Positions 8,848 to 20,474 of a stretch of DNA of 44,614 nucleotides are shown one piece after another. The stretch spans positions 1 through 44,614 of the forward strand of contig CAMXQX010000004.1 of the NCBI GenBank assembly GCA_947246355.1. Direction: 5' to 3'. Numbering within the stretch: the first letter of the stretch is position 1; each line of letters opens with the position of its first letter. The notes under the pieces are model-generated. The model was given only the letters and a program-made list of their open reading frames with translations. It was not told the origin of the DNA and ran no database searches. This DNA is from an uncultured Bacillota bacterium (GTDB taxonomy: Bacteria; Bacillota_I; Bacilli_A; RF39; UBA660). The translations under genes and the position numbers were made by a program.

Positions 8848-10124
8848 GAACGTCTACGCCTTCTTCTTTTTTGGTAATTTTTGGTGACCAATTCACTCTC
8901 GAGCTGCTTATATGTTTCTAGTGCAACCCCAACAACAATCAGTAAACCTGTTCCACCAATACTTACACTGGTTGACAATTTAGAAAATGCTCCAAAAACA
9001 ATAGGAAGACCTGCAATCACCGCTAAAGACAAGGCACCAATCGTGGTAATTCTTTTTAATACTCTCTTAATGTATTTTTCTGTCTCTTCCCCTGGTCGAA
9101 TTCCTGGAATAAATCCACCATTTTGATTCAAATTATCCGATAATTCTTTTGGCTTCATTTGTAGGAATGTATAGAAATAAGCAAATACAAAAATACTAAC
9201 CATATAGAGAATAAATCCAGTAATCGTTGATGTGGTTAACCACTTATTGACAAACAATGTCATTGCATCATTCTTTGCTAGTTTAGCAATAATCGTTGGA
9301 ATCGATAAAAGTATGGATGCAAAAATGACAGGCATCACACTCGCTGAATTGAGTTTAAATGGAATATAACTTTTCTGTTTTCCATAAACGCTTGCAGATT
9401 TATTCGCATATTGAATCGGAATCCTTCTCTCACTGGTTTCAATGAATACAATTCCAATAAGTATTGCTACATAAAGTAGAACAAAAAGCAAGAATTTAGA
9501 AACTCCTAAAAAAATCGTTTGTACACTCGTTGTAATAATAAGTTCATTCCATAAAGAAATAAACATATTAGGGAGTGTTGCAATAATTCCAGCCATAATA
9601 ATCATTGAAGTTCCATTTCCAATTCCTTTTTGCGTAATCTGATCAGCCATCCATAACACCAACGCAGTTCCTGCTGTTAGTATCAGTGCATACGTCATAT
9701 ATTCTATAACCGTTCCACCTTGTATGAAAGCGAAAGAATAAATATAACCTTGTATAAAAGCCAAAGCAATTCCTATATATCTAGTAATTTGGTTTAACTT
9801 TGCCCTTCCTGTTCCTCCTTGTTTTCCAAGTTCTGAAAAATAAGGAATAATATCCATTTGTAGTAAGGATACAATGATGGAAGCACTAATGTATGGTGAT
9901 ACACCTAGAGCAAAGATAGAAAATTGTTCTAAAGCTCCTCCACCCATCACATTTAATAATTCCAAAAATCCCAAACTACTTGTTCCAAGTGCATCTTTAT
10001 CAATTCCAGGAACAATAATGGTCGTTCCTAATTTAAAGATGAATAAAATAAGAAAAGTAAAATAAATTCTTTTTCGTAAATCTTTATTTTCGGGATTCAA
10101 TATTTGCTTGCATTTTGCAAACAT
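8844..10124 (-). CDS. secY: Preprotein translocase subunit SecY
   Basis: SecY sequence features and multiple TMs; operon position. Confidence 0.98.
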   Translation of the reverse strand: MFAKCKQILNPENKDLRKRIYFTFLILFIFKLGTTIIVPGIDKDALGTSSLGFLELLNVMGGGALEQFSIFALGVSPYISASIIVSLLQMDIIPYFSELGKQGGTGRAKLNQITRYIGIALAFIQGYIYSFAFIQGGTVIEYMTYALILTAGTALVLWMADQITQKGIGNGTSMIIMAGIIATLPNMFISLWNELIITTSVQTIFLGVSKFLLFVLLYVAILIGIVFIETSERRIPIQYANKSASVYGKQKSYIPFKLNSASVMPVIFASILLSIPTIIAKLAKNDAMTLFVNKWLTTSTITGFILYMVSIFVFAYFYTFLQMKPKELSDNLNQNGGFIPGIRPGEETEKYIKRVLKRITTIGALSLAVIAGLPIVFGAFSKLSTSVSIGGTGLLIVVGVALETYKQLESELVTKNYQKRRRRRRS

Positions 10125-10125
10125 T

Positions 10126-10569
10126 TTAAATCACCTCTGCTTTTCCACCTAATTTTTCAATTTCTTCTTTCGCTTTTTGAGAAAAACGATTTGCTTTTAC
10201 GGTTAGTTTTTTCTCTAGTGTACCATTTCCAAGTATTTTTACACCGTCAAGTTGATTTTTAAGTACACCCATTTCCTTTAAAAGTTCTGGAGTAACTTCT
10301 GTACCTTCTTCAAATTTATTTAAATCACTTAAATTGAGTACTGCATATTCTGTTTTAAATCTTGCATTGGAAAAACCTCGTTTTCCAAGTCTTCTGTATA
10401 ATGGCGTTTGCCCACCTTCAAACCAAAGATGTACTCCACCACCACTTCTAGCATTTTGGCCTTTTTCTCCAGCACCAGAAGTTTTTCCAGTACCAGATCC
10501 AACACCACGACCAACACGTTTACGTGTCTTTGTAGCACCAAAGTTTGGACGCATTGTATTTAACTTCAT
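10126..10569 (-). CDS. rplO: 50S ribosomal protein L15
   Basis: [29 protein letters not shown]. Confidence 0.98.
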   Translation of the reverse strand: MKLNTMRPNFGATKTRKRVGRGVGSGTGKTSGAGEKGQNARSGGGVHLWFEGGQTPLYRRLGKRGFSNARFKTEYAVLNLSDLNKFEEGTEVTPELLKEMGVLKNQLDGVKILGNGTLEKKLTVKANRFSQKAKEEIEKLGGKAEVI

Positions 10570-10570
10570 A

Positions 10571-11083
10571 CTAGATCTCCTCTACTTTCTTTCCACGAAG
10601 GCGAGCTACTTCTTCTTTTGTTCTTTGTGCTTTAAGTGCTTTTAATGTAGCATATGCCATATTAATTTTCGTATTTGAACCAAGTGATTTTGAAATAATA
10701 TCTTTCACGCCTGCTAATTCAAGAACGCTACGAACAGGTCCACCTGCTTTAATTCCTGTACCTTCACAAGCAGGTTTTAAAATGACACGGCTTGCACTCT
10801 GTACACCAATTGCATCATGTGGAATTGTTCTATTTTCAAATAATGAAACTTTGACAACATTCTTTTGTGCTGCTTCGAGTGCCTTTTTGATGGCATCTTG
10901 TGTTTCATTTGCTTTACCCGTTCCAATACCAACTTTTCCTTTTCTATCTCCTACAACAACTGTTGCAGAAAAACGGAAATGACGACCACCTTTGGTTACC
11001 TTTGTAACACGACTAAGGCTAATGACTTCATCGTCATATAATTTAACTTTCTTTGGACGTGGTTCTCTTTTTCTTTCTTCCAT
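10571..11083 (-). CDS. rpsE: 30S ribosomal protein S5
   Basis: [34 protein letters not shown]. Confidence 0.98.
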   Translation of the reverse strand: MEERKREPRPKKVKLYDDEVISLSRVTKVTKGGRHFRFSATVVVGDRKGKVGIGTGKANETQDAIKKALEAAQKNVVKVSLFENRTIPHDAIGVQSASRVILKPACEGTGIKAGGPVRSVLELAGVKDIISKSLGSNTKINMAYATLKALKAQRTKEEVARLRGKKVEEI

Positions 11084-11094
11084 CGTTACCCTCC

Positions 11095-11457
11095 TTAGAA
11101 TTTTAATCCATTCGCACGTGCTGCTTCTGCTAAAGCTTTCACACGTCCGTGATATAGGTATCCACCTCTATCAAAAACAACTGTTTCAATTTTTGCTTTC
11201 TTTGCTCTGTTGGCAATCAATTCTCCTACTTTTGTAGCAGCTTCGATATTTCCACCATTTTTAAGTTTTAATTCTTTATCGATAGATGAAGCAGAACATA
11301 AAGTGACTCCTTTTTCATCATCAATGATTTGAGCAAAGATGTTTCCGTTTGATCTAAACACATTGAGTCTTGGAGATGAGGCATTTCCAACTACTTTATC
11401 TCTAACACGCTCGTGTCTAGCTTGACGTACTTCATTACGAGCTACTTTTTTAATCAT
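11095..11457 (-). CDS. rplR: 50S ribosomal protein L18
   Basis: [21 protein letters not shown]...[28 protein letters not shown]. Confidence 0.98.
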   Translation of the reverse strand: MIKKVARNEVRQARHERVRDKVVGNASSPRLNVFRSNGNIFAQIIDDEKGVTLCSASSIDKELKLKNGGNIEAATKVGELIANRAKKAKIETVVFDRGGYLYHGRVKALAEAARANGLKF

Positions 11458-11482
11458 AAGTATTTCTCTCCTTTACTAAAAA

Positions 11483-12013
11483 CTATGCTGCTTTCTTTCC
11501 TTCTTTACGGCGAATAAATTCACCAACATAACGAATTCCTTTTCCCTTATATGGTTCAGGTTTTCTAATTTTACGAACATTTGCAGCAAATTCACCAACA
11601 AGACATTTGTCGATTCCTTTAATTACAAGTTCTGTATTACTTGGACATTCAATAGAAAGCCCATTTGGTACAGCTACTTCTACTGGATGAGAATATCCTG
11701 CACTTACAGTTAATTTATTTCCTTGTGCATTAAAACGATATCCGACACCAACAATTTCTAACTTCTTTTCATAACCTTCGGTTACACCAATAATCATATT
11801 TTGAATATTACTATTTGCTGTTCCATGGAATTTTTTAATTTCTTCATTTGCACGAGTCAAAGTAAGTTGGTTGTTATCCATTTTCACAGTAATTCCTTCG
11901 TTGATTTTTGTAGAAAGTTCTCCCTTAGGACCTTTTACTGTAACAACGTTATTTTCGGTTACAATAGTAACATTTTCTGGTATTGTAAGTATTCTATTTC
12001 CAATACGACTCAT
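11483..12013 (-). CDS. rplF: 50S ribosomal protein L6
   Basis: MSRIGNRILTIPENV...RKPEPYKGKGIRYVGE. Confidence 0.98.
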   Translation of the reverse strand: MSRIGNRILTIPENVTIVTENNVVTVKGPKGELSTKINEGITVKMDNNQLTLTRANEEIKKFHGTANSNIQNMIIGVTEGYEKKLEIVGVGYRFNAQGNKLTVSAGYSHPVEVAVPNGLSIECPSNTELVIKGIDKCLVGEFAANVRKIRKPEPYKGKGIRYVGEFIRRKEGKKAA

Positions 12014-12032
12014 AAAAATCCTCCTAACCTTT

Positions 12033-12431
12033 CTACCAAACGTACGCTAAAACTTCTCCACCAAGAGAGGCTTCTCTTGCTTTTTTATCAGTCATGACTC
12101 CCTTAGAAGTAGACACGATAGCAATACCAAGTCCATTTAATACTCTTGGAAGCTCATTTGCTTTAGCATAAACACGTAAACCTGGTTTTGAAATCCTTTT
12201 TAAACCAGTAATAACACGTTCTTTGTTATCACCGTATTTTAAATTTAAGACGATTATATTTTGGATATTGTTTTTCTTGATTTTGTACCCACTAATAAAT
12301 CCTTCTTCTTTTAATATACGAGCGATTTCTTCTTTTATTGTTGAAGTTGGAACTTCAACTTCTTTATATCTCATCTGATTTGCATTACGAATTCTTGTAA
12401 GCATATCTGCGATTGGATCTGACATACTCAT
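12033..12431 (-). CDS. rpsH: 30S ribosomal protein S8
   Basis: [26 protein letters not shown]; start by SD AAGGAGGG. Confidence 0.97.
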   Translation of the reverse strand: MSMSDPIADMLTRIRNANQMRYKEVEVPTSTIKEEIARILKEEGFISGYKIKKNNIQNIIVLNLKYGDNKERVITGLKRISKPGLRVYAKANELPRVLNGLGIAIVSTSKGVMTDKKAREASLGGEVLAYVW

Positions 12432-12448
12432 TTTTAAATCCCTCCTTC

Positions 12449-12634
12449 TTACCAACTAGATTTTTTCATTCCAGGTATTTGTCCTTTATAAGCTAGTTCG
12501 CGGAAACATATACGGCAAATTCCGTATTTTTTAAGTACAGCGTGCGGTCTACCACAGCGATTACAGCGGGTATATTCACGCACCTTAAATTTTGGCGTTC
12601 TACTAGCTTTAATTTTCATACTTTTTTTAGCCAT
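12449..12634 (-). CDS. rpsN: 30S ribosomal protein S14, zinc-binding type
   Basis: [41 protein letters not shown]. Confidence 0.98.
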   Translation of the reverse strand: MAKKSMKIKASRTPKFKVREYTRCNRCGRPHAVLKKYGICRICFRELAYKGQIPGMKKSSW

Positions 12635-12649
12635 AATTCCTCCTAATCG

Positions 12650-13189
12650 TTACTTCTTAAAAGGCATTCCAAACCCTTTTAAAAGAGCGAAAGCTTCCTC
12701 ATTTGTTTTTGCAGTCGTGACGAATATAATATCCATTCCACGAACCTTTACAACGTTATCAAATTCTATTTCAGAAAATATTAATTGTTCATTTAAACCG
12801 AGTGTATAGTTGCCACGTCCGTCAAATGATTTTGGAGAAAGTCCTCTAAAATCTCTTACACGTGGTATAGTAATCGAAATTAACTTATCTAAAAAGTTAT
12901 ACATATTCTCTCCACGTAAAGTAACTTTACATCCAATTCCTTGTCCTTGTCTAATTTTAAATCCTGCAATTGCTTTTTTTGCTTTTGTAGGAACTGGTTT
13001 TTGTCCAGAAATTAATTCAAGGTCTGCCATAGCTGCTTCTAACATTTTAGAATTTCCAGCAGCATCTCCTACTCCCATATTGATAACGATTTTGTCTAGC
13101 TTAGGCACTTCCATTACATTTGAATATTGAAATTCTTCTTTTAAACTAGGTACGATTGTTTTATTATACATTTCTTTTAGGCGGTTCAT
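12650..13189 (-). CDS. rplE: 50S ribosomal protein L5
   Basis: L5 signature [25 protein letters not shown]. Confidence 0.98.
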   Translation of the reverse strand: MNRLKEMYNKTIVPSLKEEFQYSNVMEVPKLDKIVINMGVGDAAGNSKMLEAAMADLELISGQKPVPTKAKKAIAGFKIRQGQGIGCKVTLRGENMYNFLDKLISITIPRVRDFRGLSPKSFDGRGNYTLGLNEQLIFSEIEFDNVVKVRGMDIIFVTTAKTNEEAFALLKGFGMPFKK

Positions 13190-13207
13190 CGTTTACCCTC
13201 CTTCCAA

Positions 13208-13516
13208 CTAGTCAAGAATTTCGCCTGATTTTTTAGCGATTCTTACTTTTTTACCATTTTTATCTGTTGTATGTCCAATTCTAGTTCTTTTCTTTGTCTT
13301 AGGATCAATTAACATTACATTCGAAGCATTGATTGCTGCTTCCATCTCTACGATACTACCACTTGTTTGTCCATTTGGTTTCATATGTTTTTTAACAATA
13401 TTGACACCTTCTACCACAACTTTGTTTTCTTTTCGTAAAACTTTTGTAATTTTTCCTTCCTTATTCTTGTCCTTACCAGAAATAACAACAACTTTATCTC
13501 CTGTTTTAAAGTTCAT
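13208..13516 (-). CDS. rplX: 50S ribosomal protein L24
   Basis: [22 protein letters not shown]; start MNFKTG by SD GAGGAGGG. Confidence 0.97.
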   Translation of the reverse strand: MNFKTGDKVVVISGKDKNKEGKITKVLRKENKVVVEGVNIVKKHMKPNGQTSGSIVEMEAAINASNVMLIDPKTKKRTRIGHTTDKNGKKVRIAKKSGEILD

Positions 13517-13534
13517 GTGTTCCCTCCTCAAGGC

Positions 13535-13903
13535 TTATAACACTTCTTTTGCAAGTGATACAATCTTCATAAAATCTTTGTCACGTAATTCACGTGCGAC
13601 TGGTCCAAAGACACGAGTTCCTACAGGACTCTTATCATCTTTAATAATAACGCATGCATTATCATCAAATTTGATATAAGAGCCGTCATCTCTTCTTAGA
13701 CCAAACTTGCTTCTAACAATAACAGCTTTACAAACTTTTCCTTTGGCAACTGTTCCATTAGGCATTGCTTTTTTTACAGTAACAACTACTGTATCCCCAA
13801 TATTACCATATCTTCTCGTACTTCCTCCTAAAACACGGATAACAGATACTTCACGTGCTCCAGAATTATCAGCAACTTTAAGACGGCTTTCTTGTTGAAT
13901 CAT
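13535..13903 (-). CDS. rplN: 50S ribosomal protein L14
   Basis: [28 protein letters not shown]. Confidence 0.98.
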   Translation of the reverse strand: MIQQESRLKVADNSGAREVSVIRVLGGSTRRYGNIGDTVVVTVKKAMPNGTVAKGKVCKAVIVRSKFGLRRDDGSYIKFDDNACVIIKDDKSPVGTRVFGPVARELRDKDFMKIVSLAKEVL

Positions 13904-13922
13904 ATAGAATCCTCCTTTTTAG

Positions 13923-14183
13923 TTATAAAATAATAGCTTTTTCTACGATTTCTACTAAACGGAAATTCTTGTGTTTCGATAGAGGTCTTGTTTCTATGAT
14001 ACGAACAATATCTCCCGTTTTCGCTTCATTTTTCTCGTCATGAGCAGCATATTTTTTTGAGTATTTTACACGTTTTCCATATAGTGGATCCTTTTTATAA
14101 GTTTCAACTAAAACCGTAATAGTTTTATCGTTTTTATCACTTATAACTTTTCCCACTAATTCGCGTTTTCCTGTTTTTTCCAT
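13923..14183 (-). CDS. rpsQ: 30S ribosomal protein S17
   Basis: [33 protein letters not shown]. Confidence 0.98.
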   Translation of the reverse strand: MEKTGKRELVGKVISDKNDKTITVLVETYKKDPLYGKRVKYSKKYAAHDEKNEAKTGDIVRIIETRPLSKHKNFRLVEIVEKAIIL

Positions 14184-14386
14184 TAGTTTGCCTCCTCATT
14201 TAGTTCACGTTCCTTTAACACCGTTTTCATACGCGCAACTAACTTTCTAAGTTCTCTAATTCTAGAAGGTTTTTCTAAATTTCCAGTAGCTTGACTAAAA
14301 CGTAAATTGAATAATTCCTCGCCATATTCATCAATTTTTTTCACGATTTCTTCGTTGGATAATTCTCTAATCTCTTTCATTTTCAC
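14183..14386 (-). CDS. rpmC: 50S ribosomal protein L29
   Basis: [32 protein letters not shown]. Confidence 0.98.
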   Translation of the reverse strand: MKMKEIRELSNEEIVKKIDEYGEELFNLRFSQATGNLEKPSRIRELRKLVARMKTVLKERELNEEAN

Positions 14387-14388
14387 GT

Positions 14389-14808
14389 TTACTCACCACT
14401 TTCCTTCATCACAAATTTGCATTTGATTGGAAGTTTATGGCTAGCAAGGCGAAGTGCTTCACGAGCAACTTCTTCACTAACCCCTCCCACTTCGAACATA
14501 ATTTTTCCGGCCTTTACAACAGCAACCCATTTTTCTGGCTGACCTTTACCTTTACCCATACGAGTTTCTAGAGGGATTTTTGTAAGTGAAAGATGTGCGA
14601 AAATATTAATCCATACTTTTCCACCACGTTTCATATAACGTGTCATAGCAACACGTGCTGCTTCAATTTGATTTTGCGTAATCCAAGCCCCTTCCAAAGC
14701 TTGAAGACCATACTCACCAAAATGAAGTTCTGTGTTTCCTTTGGCTTTTCCATCATAACGTAAACGGTGTGGTCTACGATATTTCGTTCTTTTTGGTATG
14801 ATTGCCAT
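14389..14808 (-). CDS. rplP: 50S ribosomal protein L16
   Basis: [39 protein letters not shown]. Confidence 0.98.
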   Translation of the reverse strand: MAIIPKRTKYRRPHRLRYDGKAKGNTELHFGEYGLQALEGAWITQNQIEAARVAMTRYMKRGGKVWINIFAHLSLTKIPLETRMGKGKGQPEKWVAVVKAGKIMFEVGGVSEEVAREALRLASHKLPIKCKFVMKESGE

Positions 14809-15460
14809 CTTCATTACCTCCTTTATTTTTTGAGGCTAGGATTTCTCCCTTATAAATCCATACTTTGACACCAATTTTCCCATAAATTGTGTCTGCTTCT
14901 TTATGTGCATAATCGACATCGGCTCTTAATGTATGTAGTGGAACATTCCCTTCCACATATCCTTCTGTTCTTGCCATATCCGCACCACCTAAACGACCTG
15001 ATACAGAAGTTTTAATTCCTTTTGCACCTGCCTTCATTGCGTTTCTGATTGCTCTTTTTTGCGCAATACGGAACGATACACGATTTTCAATTTGGTGTGC
15101 GATGTTTTCCGCTACAAGTGCTGCATCCACATCTGGTCTTTTCACTTCTTTGATGGAAATCTGAATGTTTTCACTTACTAATTTAGAAAGTTCTTTTTTT
15201 AATTTTTCTATTTCCTCTCCACCATGTCCGATAATCACACCAGGTTTGGCAGAATTAATAATCACATCTGTCTTTTCCTTCGTTCTTTCAATAAGAACAC
15301 TTGAAACAGCGGCATCTTTTAGTTTCTTTTCTAAATAGTTTCTAATTTGAACATCGTTGTTCAAAAATTTAGAAAAATCTTTATTGCTCGCATACCATTT
15401 GGATTGCCAAGTTTTATTAATTCCAATTCTTAAACCGATAGGACTTACTTTTTGACCCAC
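14774..15460 (-). CDS. rpsC: 30S ribosomal protein S3 (GTG start)
   Basis: (V/M)[41 protein letters not shown]; 3' end overlaps rplP start by about 35 nt. Confidence 0.96.
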   Translation of the reverse strand: MGQKVSPIGLRIGINKTWQSKWYASNKDFSKFLNNDVQIRNYLEKKLKDAAVSSVLIERTKEKTDVIINSAKPGVIIGHGGEEIEKLKKELSKLVSENIQISIKEVKRPDVDAALVAENIAHQIENRVSFRIAQKRAIRNAMKAGAKGIKTSVSGRLGGADMARTEGYVEGNVPLHTLRADVDYAHKEADTIYGKIGVKVWIYKGEILASKNKGGNEDGNHTKKNEIS

Positions 15461-15473
15461 GCTATTTTCCTCC

Positions 15474-15809
15474 TTACTTATTGTCACTAACAACAATGGT
15501 TATATGACTTGTTCTTCTTTTGATTGGATCAATGTGACCACGTGACCCAAATTTAAATCTTTTCATTGTTTGCCCTTCATTGACATAGGCTTCTTTCACA
15601 AATAAATCATTCTTATTTAACTGTAAATTGTTTTCAGCATTGGCTACTGCTGAAGTCAACACTTTTTTAATTACTCTTGCAGATTCCTTATTTAAATTGG
15701 ATAAAATTTTATCTGCTTCGTTCACGTTTTTTCCACGTACTAAATCTATTACTAGACGAGTTTTACGAGGGGCGATTCGAACGCCTTTGGCAATTGCTCT
15801 TGCTTCCAT
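15474..15809 (-). CDS. rplV: 50S ribosomal protein L22
   Basis: [27 protein letters not shown]. Confidence 0.98.
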   Translation of the reverse strand: MEARAIAKGVRIAPRKTRLVIDLVRGKNVNEADKILSNLNKESARVIKKVLTSAVANAENNLQLNKNDLFVKEAYVNEGQTMKRFKFGSRGHIDPIKRRTSHITIVVSDNK

Positions 15810-15827
15810 TTTCTTCCTCCTTCTCTT

Positions 15828-16100
15828 CTACTTTTTCCCTTTGTTGTCGCCATGTCCACCAGATTTGCGAGTAAGTGCAAATTCACCTAATTTGTGACCT
15901 ACCATATCTTCTGTTACATAAACAGGAATAAATTCCTTTCCGTTATGAACAGCAAAGGTGTGACCAACAAAACTAGGGTAAATTGTAGAGCGACGTGACC
16001 AAGTCTTAATGACTTCTTTTTTTCCTGACGCATTTACTTTTTCGACCTTTTTCATTAAATGCTTATCAATAAAAGGTCCTTTTTTTAAACTCCTTGCCAT
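15828..16100 (-). CDS. rpsS: 30S ribosomal protein S19
   Basis: [20 protein letters not shown]...[16 protein letters not shown]. Confidence 0.98.
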   Translation of the reverse strand: MARSLKKGPFIDKHLMKKVEKVNASGKKEVIKTWSRRSTIYPSFVGHTFAVHNGKEFIPVYVTEDMVGHKLGEFALTRKSGGHGDNKGKK

Positions 16101-16116
16101 TTAAATCATCCTTTCC

Positions 16117-16950
16117 CTACTTTTTATTACGACGACGAACAATTAATTTATTGGAACTTAACTTGTTCTTACGTGTTTTATGTCCAAGTGCTGGTTTTCC
16201 CCAAGGAGTAACAGGTCCTTTGCGTCCAATTGGCGCACGACCTTCACCACCACCATGTGGGTGATCATTAGGGTTCATTACAGATCCACGGACCGTTGGG
16301 CGAATGCCCATATGTCTTTTTCGACCGGCTTTCCCTAGATTCACAAGTTCATGATCTGCATTACCCACTTCACCGATTGTAGCTCTACAAGTACTTAATA
16401 CTTTACGAACTTCACCACTCGTTAAACGAAGTAATGTGTATCTTCCTTCACGTCCTAGAATTTGGACAGAAGATCCTGCTGAACGAGCCATTTGGCCTCC
16501 CTTTCCAGCTTTCAGTTCAATATTATGAACCATAGTACCTTCTGGAATGTTTGCAAGTGGAAGAGCATTACCTACTTTGATATCGACATTTTCTCCACTT
16601 TCTACTTTCATTCCTACTTTTAAATTTTTTGGAGCTAAAATATATCTTTTTTCTCCATCTGCATAAGTAATTAAAGCAATGTTTGCACTTCTATTTGGAT
16701 CGTATTCAATAGCTGAAACGGTTCCAATTACGCCATCTTTGTCTCTTTTAAAATCAATAATACGGTATTTTCTTTTGGCTCCACCACCACGGTGTCTTAC
16801 TGTAATTCTACCTTGGTTATTTCTACCACCGTTTTTCTTTAGAGTGACGGTTAATGATTTTTCTGGAGTTGCTTTTGTAATTTCTTCATTTACTAAGGTA
16901 GTCATACCACGTCTACCATTCGTAGTTGATTTATAACTTTTTATAGCCAT
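16117..16950 (-). CDS. rplB: 50S ribosomal protein L2
   Basis: [55 protein letters not shown]. Confidence 0.99.
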   Translation of the reverse strand: MAIKSYKSTTNGRRGMTTLVNEEITKATPEKSLTVTLKKNGGRNNQGRITVRHRGGGAKRKYRIIDFKRDKDGVIGTVSAIEYDPNRSANIALITYADGEKRYILAPKNLKVGMKVESGENVDIKVGNALPLANIPEGTMVHNIELKAGKGGQMARSAGSSVQILGREGRYTLLRLTSGEVRKVLSTCRATIGEVGNADHELVNLGKAGRKRHMGIRPTVRGSVMNPNDHPHGGGEGRAPIGRKGPVTPWGKPALGHKTRKNKLSSNKLIVRRRNKK

Positions 16951-16964
16951 ACATTCTCCTCCTA

Positions 16965-17246
16965 TTAATTAAGTTCGATTGAACTTCCCTTTTCTAATTT
17001 AACAATTGCTTTTTTTACTCGATTTGTTTTTCCCACGTAACGCCCTACTCTTTTTTTTCTAGGTTTTACGTTGATAGTGTTTACACTTTCTACCTTTACG
17101 TTAAATAACTTTTCTACGGCTTGTTTGATTTGTGTTTTGTTTGCTTTAGGGTCTACTTTAAATGTAATGACATTGTTTTCCGCTAAAGCAGCACTTTTTT
17201 CTGTAATGATTGGTGCTTTGATAACATTACGCATACTTTCTTTCAT
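16965..17246 (-). CDS. rplW: 50S ribosomal protein L23
   Basis: [40 protein letters not shown]. Confidence 0.98.
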   Translation of the reverse strand: MKESMRNVIKAPIITEKSAALAENNVITFKVDPKANKTQIKQAVEKLFNVKVESVNTINVKPRKKRVGRYVGKTNRVKKAIVKLEKGSSIELN

Positions 17247-17869
17247 TAAACAAGCACCTCCTCTATTTTCTTAACAGCAGCTTCTGTAATTACCATATTA
17301 TCCGCATTAATAATGTCATATACATTGATTTCATCACTTGTTAATAAGATAACATTATTTAAGTTACGAGTTGCTAAAACAGTATTTTCACTTAATTCAT
17401 CAACAACTATCATAATTTTCTTTTCTGCTTTAATATTATTTAAAACTTCTACTGCGTCTTTTGTCTTTGTGCTTTCAAGATTGAAATTGTCAACTACAAT
17501 CATCGCATCTTCTATTACTTTATAAGAAAGTGCAGATTTAAGAGCCAATCTTCTCTCTTTACGATTTTGTTTTTTGTCATAACTTCTTGGGTGTGGTCCA
17601 AATACTACACCACCACCTGTCCAATGTGGAGCACGCGTACTTCCTTGACGAGCACGACCTGTTCCTTTTTGTCTCCATGGTTTTCTTCCACCACCACTCA
17701 CTTCTGAACGTGTTTTTGTATCATGAGTTCCTTGTCTCATCGCATTTCTTGCCAATGTAATTGCATCGTATAGAACAGCATCATTTGGAGTAATTCCAAA
17801 GATTTCTTCTTTTAAAGTAATATCGCTTACTTTTTCACCTTTAAGGTTTAAAACAGATAACTTTTTCAC
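17246..17869 (-). CDS. rplD: 50S ribosomal protein L4
   Basis: [43 protein letters not shown]. Confidence 0.98.
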   Translation of the reverse strand: MKKLSVLNLKGEKVSDITLKEEIFGITPNDAVLYDAITLARNAMRQGTHDTKTRSEVSGGGRKPWRQKGTGRARQGSTRAPHWTGGGVVFGPHPRSYDKKQNRKERRLALKSALSYKVIEDAMIVVDNFNLESTKTKDAVEVLNNIKAEKKIMIVVDELSENTVLATRNLNNVILLTSDEINVYDIINADNMVITEAAVKKIEEVLV

Positions 17870-17881
17870 TTAGTCTACCTC

Positions 17882-18664
17882 CTAGCTTTCGCTACTTTCT
17901 TGTGTTTCTTCTTGTTGTACATCGGTTTCTAAAGTGTCTGCCTCTTCGGTAGTTACAGTAGCAGTCTCAACAGGTGTTTCTACTACTTCTTCTACTGTAT
18001 AACATTGTAGATTTTCTACCTCACGAATTACATTTGGCTTTTTAACGGCTGTCTTGATAATAACAAGACTTTTTTTAGGTCCAGGAACATTTCCTTTTAC
18101 TAAAATATAACCATTTTCTACGTCTACTTTTACAATTTCAAGATTTTGAATTGTAACTGTATCGCATCCCATATGTCCTGGTAATGCTTTCCCTTTAAAA
18201 ACACGCATTGGTCTCATAGTACCCATTGAACCTGGTCTTCTATGGTAGTGTGAACCATGTCCCATAGGCCCTCTTGATTGATTATGACGTTTGATAACAC
18301 CTTGGAAACCTTTTCCTTTGGTTACTCCTGTTACATCTACAGCTTCTCCTGCTGTAAAAATATCAGCATTGACCTCTTGCCCTAAGGCATATTTTTCTAC
18401 ATCAACGCCTCTAATTTCTTTAAAGAAGCGCTTAGGTGTAGTCCCTGCTTTGGTTGTAATTCCTGTTGCTGCTTTTGTCGCTAGCTTTTCCCTCTTTGTA
18501 CCAAAACCTAATTGAATTGCCTCATAACCATCATTTTCTTTTGTTTTGATTTGTGTTACCACATTTGGTTCCACTTCAATAATGGTTACAGGAATTAATT
18601 TACCAGATTCTGTAAATACTTGAGTCATATCACCTTTACGACCTAAGATTCCTTTCATTTCCAT
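17882..18664 (-). CDS. rplC: 50S ribosomal protein L3 with acidic C-terminal extension
   Basis: [28 protein letters not shown]...[12 protein letters not shown]; tail [37 protein letters not shown]. Confidence 0.97.
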   Translation of the reverse strand: MEMKGILGRKGDMTQVFTESGKLIPVTIIEVEPNVVTQIKTKENDGYEAIQLGFGTKREKLATKAATGITTKAGTTPKRFFKEIRGVDVEKYALGQEVNADIFTAGEAVDVTGVTKGKGFQGVIKRHNQSRGPMGHGSHYHRRPGSMGTMRPMRVFKGKALPGHMGCDTVTIQNLEIVKVDVENGYILVKGNVPGPKKSLVIIKTAVKKPNVIREVENLQCYTVEEVVETPVETATVTTEEADTLETDVQQEETQESSES

Positions 18665-18680
18665 ATTTTATCCTCCTAAA

Positions 18681-18989
18681 TTATAACTTGATTTGAATAT
18701 CAACACCGCTTGGAATTTCGACACGTTGTAACGTTTCGATAGTCTCCTTGCTTGGATTATTGATAACAATAAGTCTTTTGTGTGTTCTTTTCTCGAATTG
18801 TTCACGTGAATCTTTATACTTGTGAACAGCTCTTAAAATGGTAATTTTTTCTACTTCGGTTGGTAGTGGAATAGGTCCACTTACTTCTCCACCTGTTCTT
18901 TTTACAGTTTCAACAATTTTAGCACATGCTGTATCTAAGCTCTTGTGTTCAAATGCTTTTAGTTTGATGCTAATCTTTGTCTTTGACAT
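18681..18989 (-). CDS. rpsJ: 30S ribosomal protein S10
   Basis: [37 protein letters not shown]. Confidence 0.98.
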   Translation of the reverse strand: MSKTKISIKLKAFEHKSLDTACAKIVETVKRTGGEVSGPIPLPTEVEKITILRAVHKYKDSREQFEKRTHKRLIVINNPSKETIETLQRVEIPSGVDIQIKL

Positions 18990-19121
18990 ATTGTATCCTC
19001 CCTTCGCCTATATCTGGTATAGACTTGCTCCGCATGAAAACCCGTTCACCTTTTAAATTTTAATTCAACTTAACCGGGTGTATCGGCAACCTCACACATC
19101 ATCGCATGCCACACACTCAAA

Positions 19122-19150
19122 ATTATACTAAAAATAAATGTAAAGTGCAA
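19122..19150 (-). promoter_or_regulatory. Sigma-A-type promoter of the S10-spc-alpha operon
   Basis: -35 TTGCAC (19145-19150), 17 bp spacer, -10 TATAAT (19122-19127); about 130 nt leader to rpsJ with inverted repeats. Confidence 0.85.
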
Positions 19151-19224
19151 GTCTTTTTCTTTATTTTTAAGTTTTTTTCTGTTACTATTGTTTTAGATAG
19201 TTTATTGGAAAGGAATTCTTACAT

Positions 19225-20454
19225 ATGAGTAAAAAAATATTTGTTGATTTTTATGGCTTTCTAGAAATTGCAGAAAATGCATCTATGGAGGAAATTCGTA
19301 AAGCCTATAAAAAGAAAATGATACTTTATCATCCAGATAATCAAATTGGAAAATCAGAAGAGGAACAAAAAATAGCGAAAATAAACTGTGAAAGAGCAAG
19401 TGAAGCTTTAGAAACTTTATCTGATCCAAAAAAAAGAAAAGTTTTTGACTTAGAAAGAAATAGAAGAAAGCAAAGTACTACTTCTAATAAAAAAACTAGT
19501 ACGCAAACAAGTAGTTCTTCTTACTCGAGTGCTGCAAAGGACACGCAATATAGTGAGGAGGAGGACATCGCATTTGATGGTACCTTTGAAGAATACGTAG
19601 AGTTCATGAAAAGAAAAAAGAGAGAAGAAGAAAAAGAGACTTCCAATTCCACAAATAACTCTAACAAATCGAAAAATTCTACAAGTCAACAACAATCGAG
19701 ATTTGATGAATATATGTTTAGATTTTTTACGAATTTTACAGATACATATACAACTGGACAACGCAATTACAAATTTTATAGACAAAAAACAAGCAAAGCA
19801 CAGAAGACCACATTTAAAAAAGAATATGCAAATTCAGAAAAAAATACAAATAAAAAACAGAGTGCATTTACACACGAGAATGTAAAAAATAAGAATACAC
19901 AAAGGAAAGAAGAAACACCAAATTTTAGTGAAATTATACAGTTAGAAAAAAGAGTACAAGAATTGAACAAAGAATTACAAGAACTAGGATATAAGTCGAG
20001 CGAACTAGCGGCAAAATCCAACTCTTTATACAATCAAATTCAGAATGTGAATCAATATACAGATATTAGTGAAAAAGTGGCAGGAAATCTTACATATAAA
20101 GAGGCAAAAGAATATATAGCAAAGCATAATCAAAGAACAAAGAAATTCATCACAAAATTGTTTATTTCAAAAGAAGATTGGAACACATTTTTTGCTATGC
20201 AAAGGAAAATAGAGCAAATAGAAGAAGAAGCTCGAAAAGAAATAACACAGGAATTACATGAAAAATTTGCAGAAATTTCTCAAAATCTCGCACAAATAAC
20301 GGAAAGAGCAAAAAATAAGAACAGGGACTATTTGCTAGCGAAGGAGGAATACCAAAATCATCCTCTTCATTTTAAATATGAATGCTATAAAATGGATTTT
20401 ACAAAAAAATACCAAACTACAGAAGAGCAGATGGGTCAAAAAAAAGCAATTTAA
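19225..20454 (+). CDS. J-domain (DnaJ-like) protein with long coiled-coil/low-complexity C-terminus
   Basis: DFYGFLEIAENASMEEIRKAYKKKMILYHPDNQ...ASEALETLSDPKKRKVFD (HPD motif); no Zn-finger or DnaJ_C region. Confidence 0.85.
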   Translation: MSKKIFVDFYGFLEIAENASMEEIRKAYKKKMILYHPDNQIGKSEEEQKIAKINCERASEALETLSDPKKRKVFDLERNRRKQSTTSNKKTSTQTSSSSYSSAAKDTQYSEEEDIAFDGTFEEYVEFMKRKKREEEKETSNSTNNSNKSKNSTSQQQSRFDEYMFRFFTNFTDTYTTGQRNYKFYRQKTSKAQKTTFKKEYANSEKNTNKKQSAFTHENVKNKNTQRKEETPNFSEIIQLEKRVQELNKELQELGYKSSELAAKSNSLYNQIQNVNQYTDISEKVAGNLTYKEAKEYIAKHNQRTKKFITKLFISKEDWNTFFAMQRKIEQIEEEARKEITQELHEKFAEISQNLAQITERAKNKNRDYLLAKEEYQNHPLHFKYECYKMDFTKKYQTTEEQMGQKKAI

Positions 20455-20474
20455 ATTTTAAGGATGTGACAGAG

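Noticed and set aside
10329-10541. Minus-strand 70 aa ORF inside rplO
   Set aside because: Out-of-frame overlap with L15.
6125-18515. Many plus-strand ORFs within the ribosomal operon (e.g. 7008..7229, 12810..13130, 13329..13679, 18291..18515)
   Set aside because: Antisense to confidently identified ribosomal protein genes; no family features.
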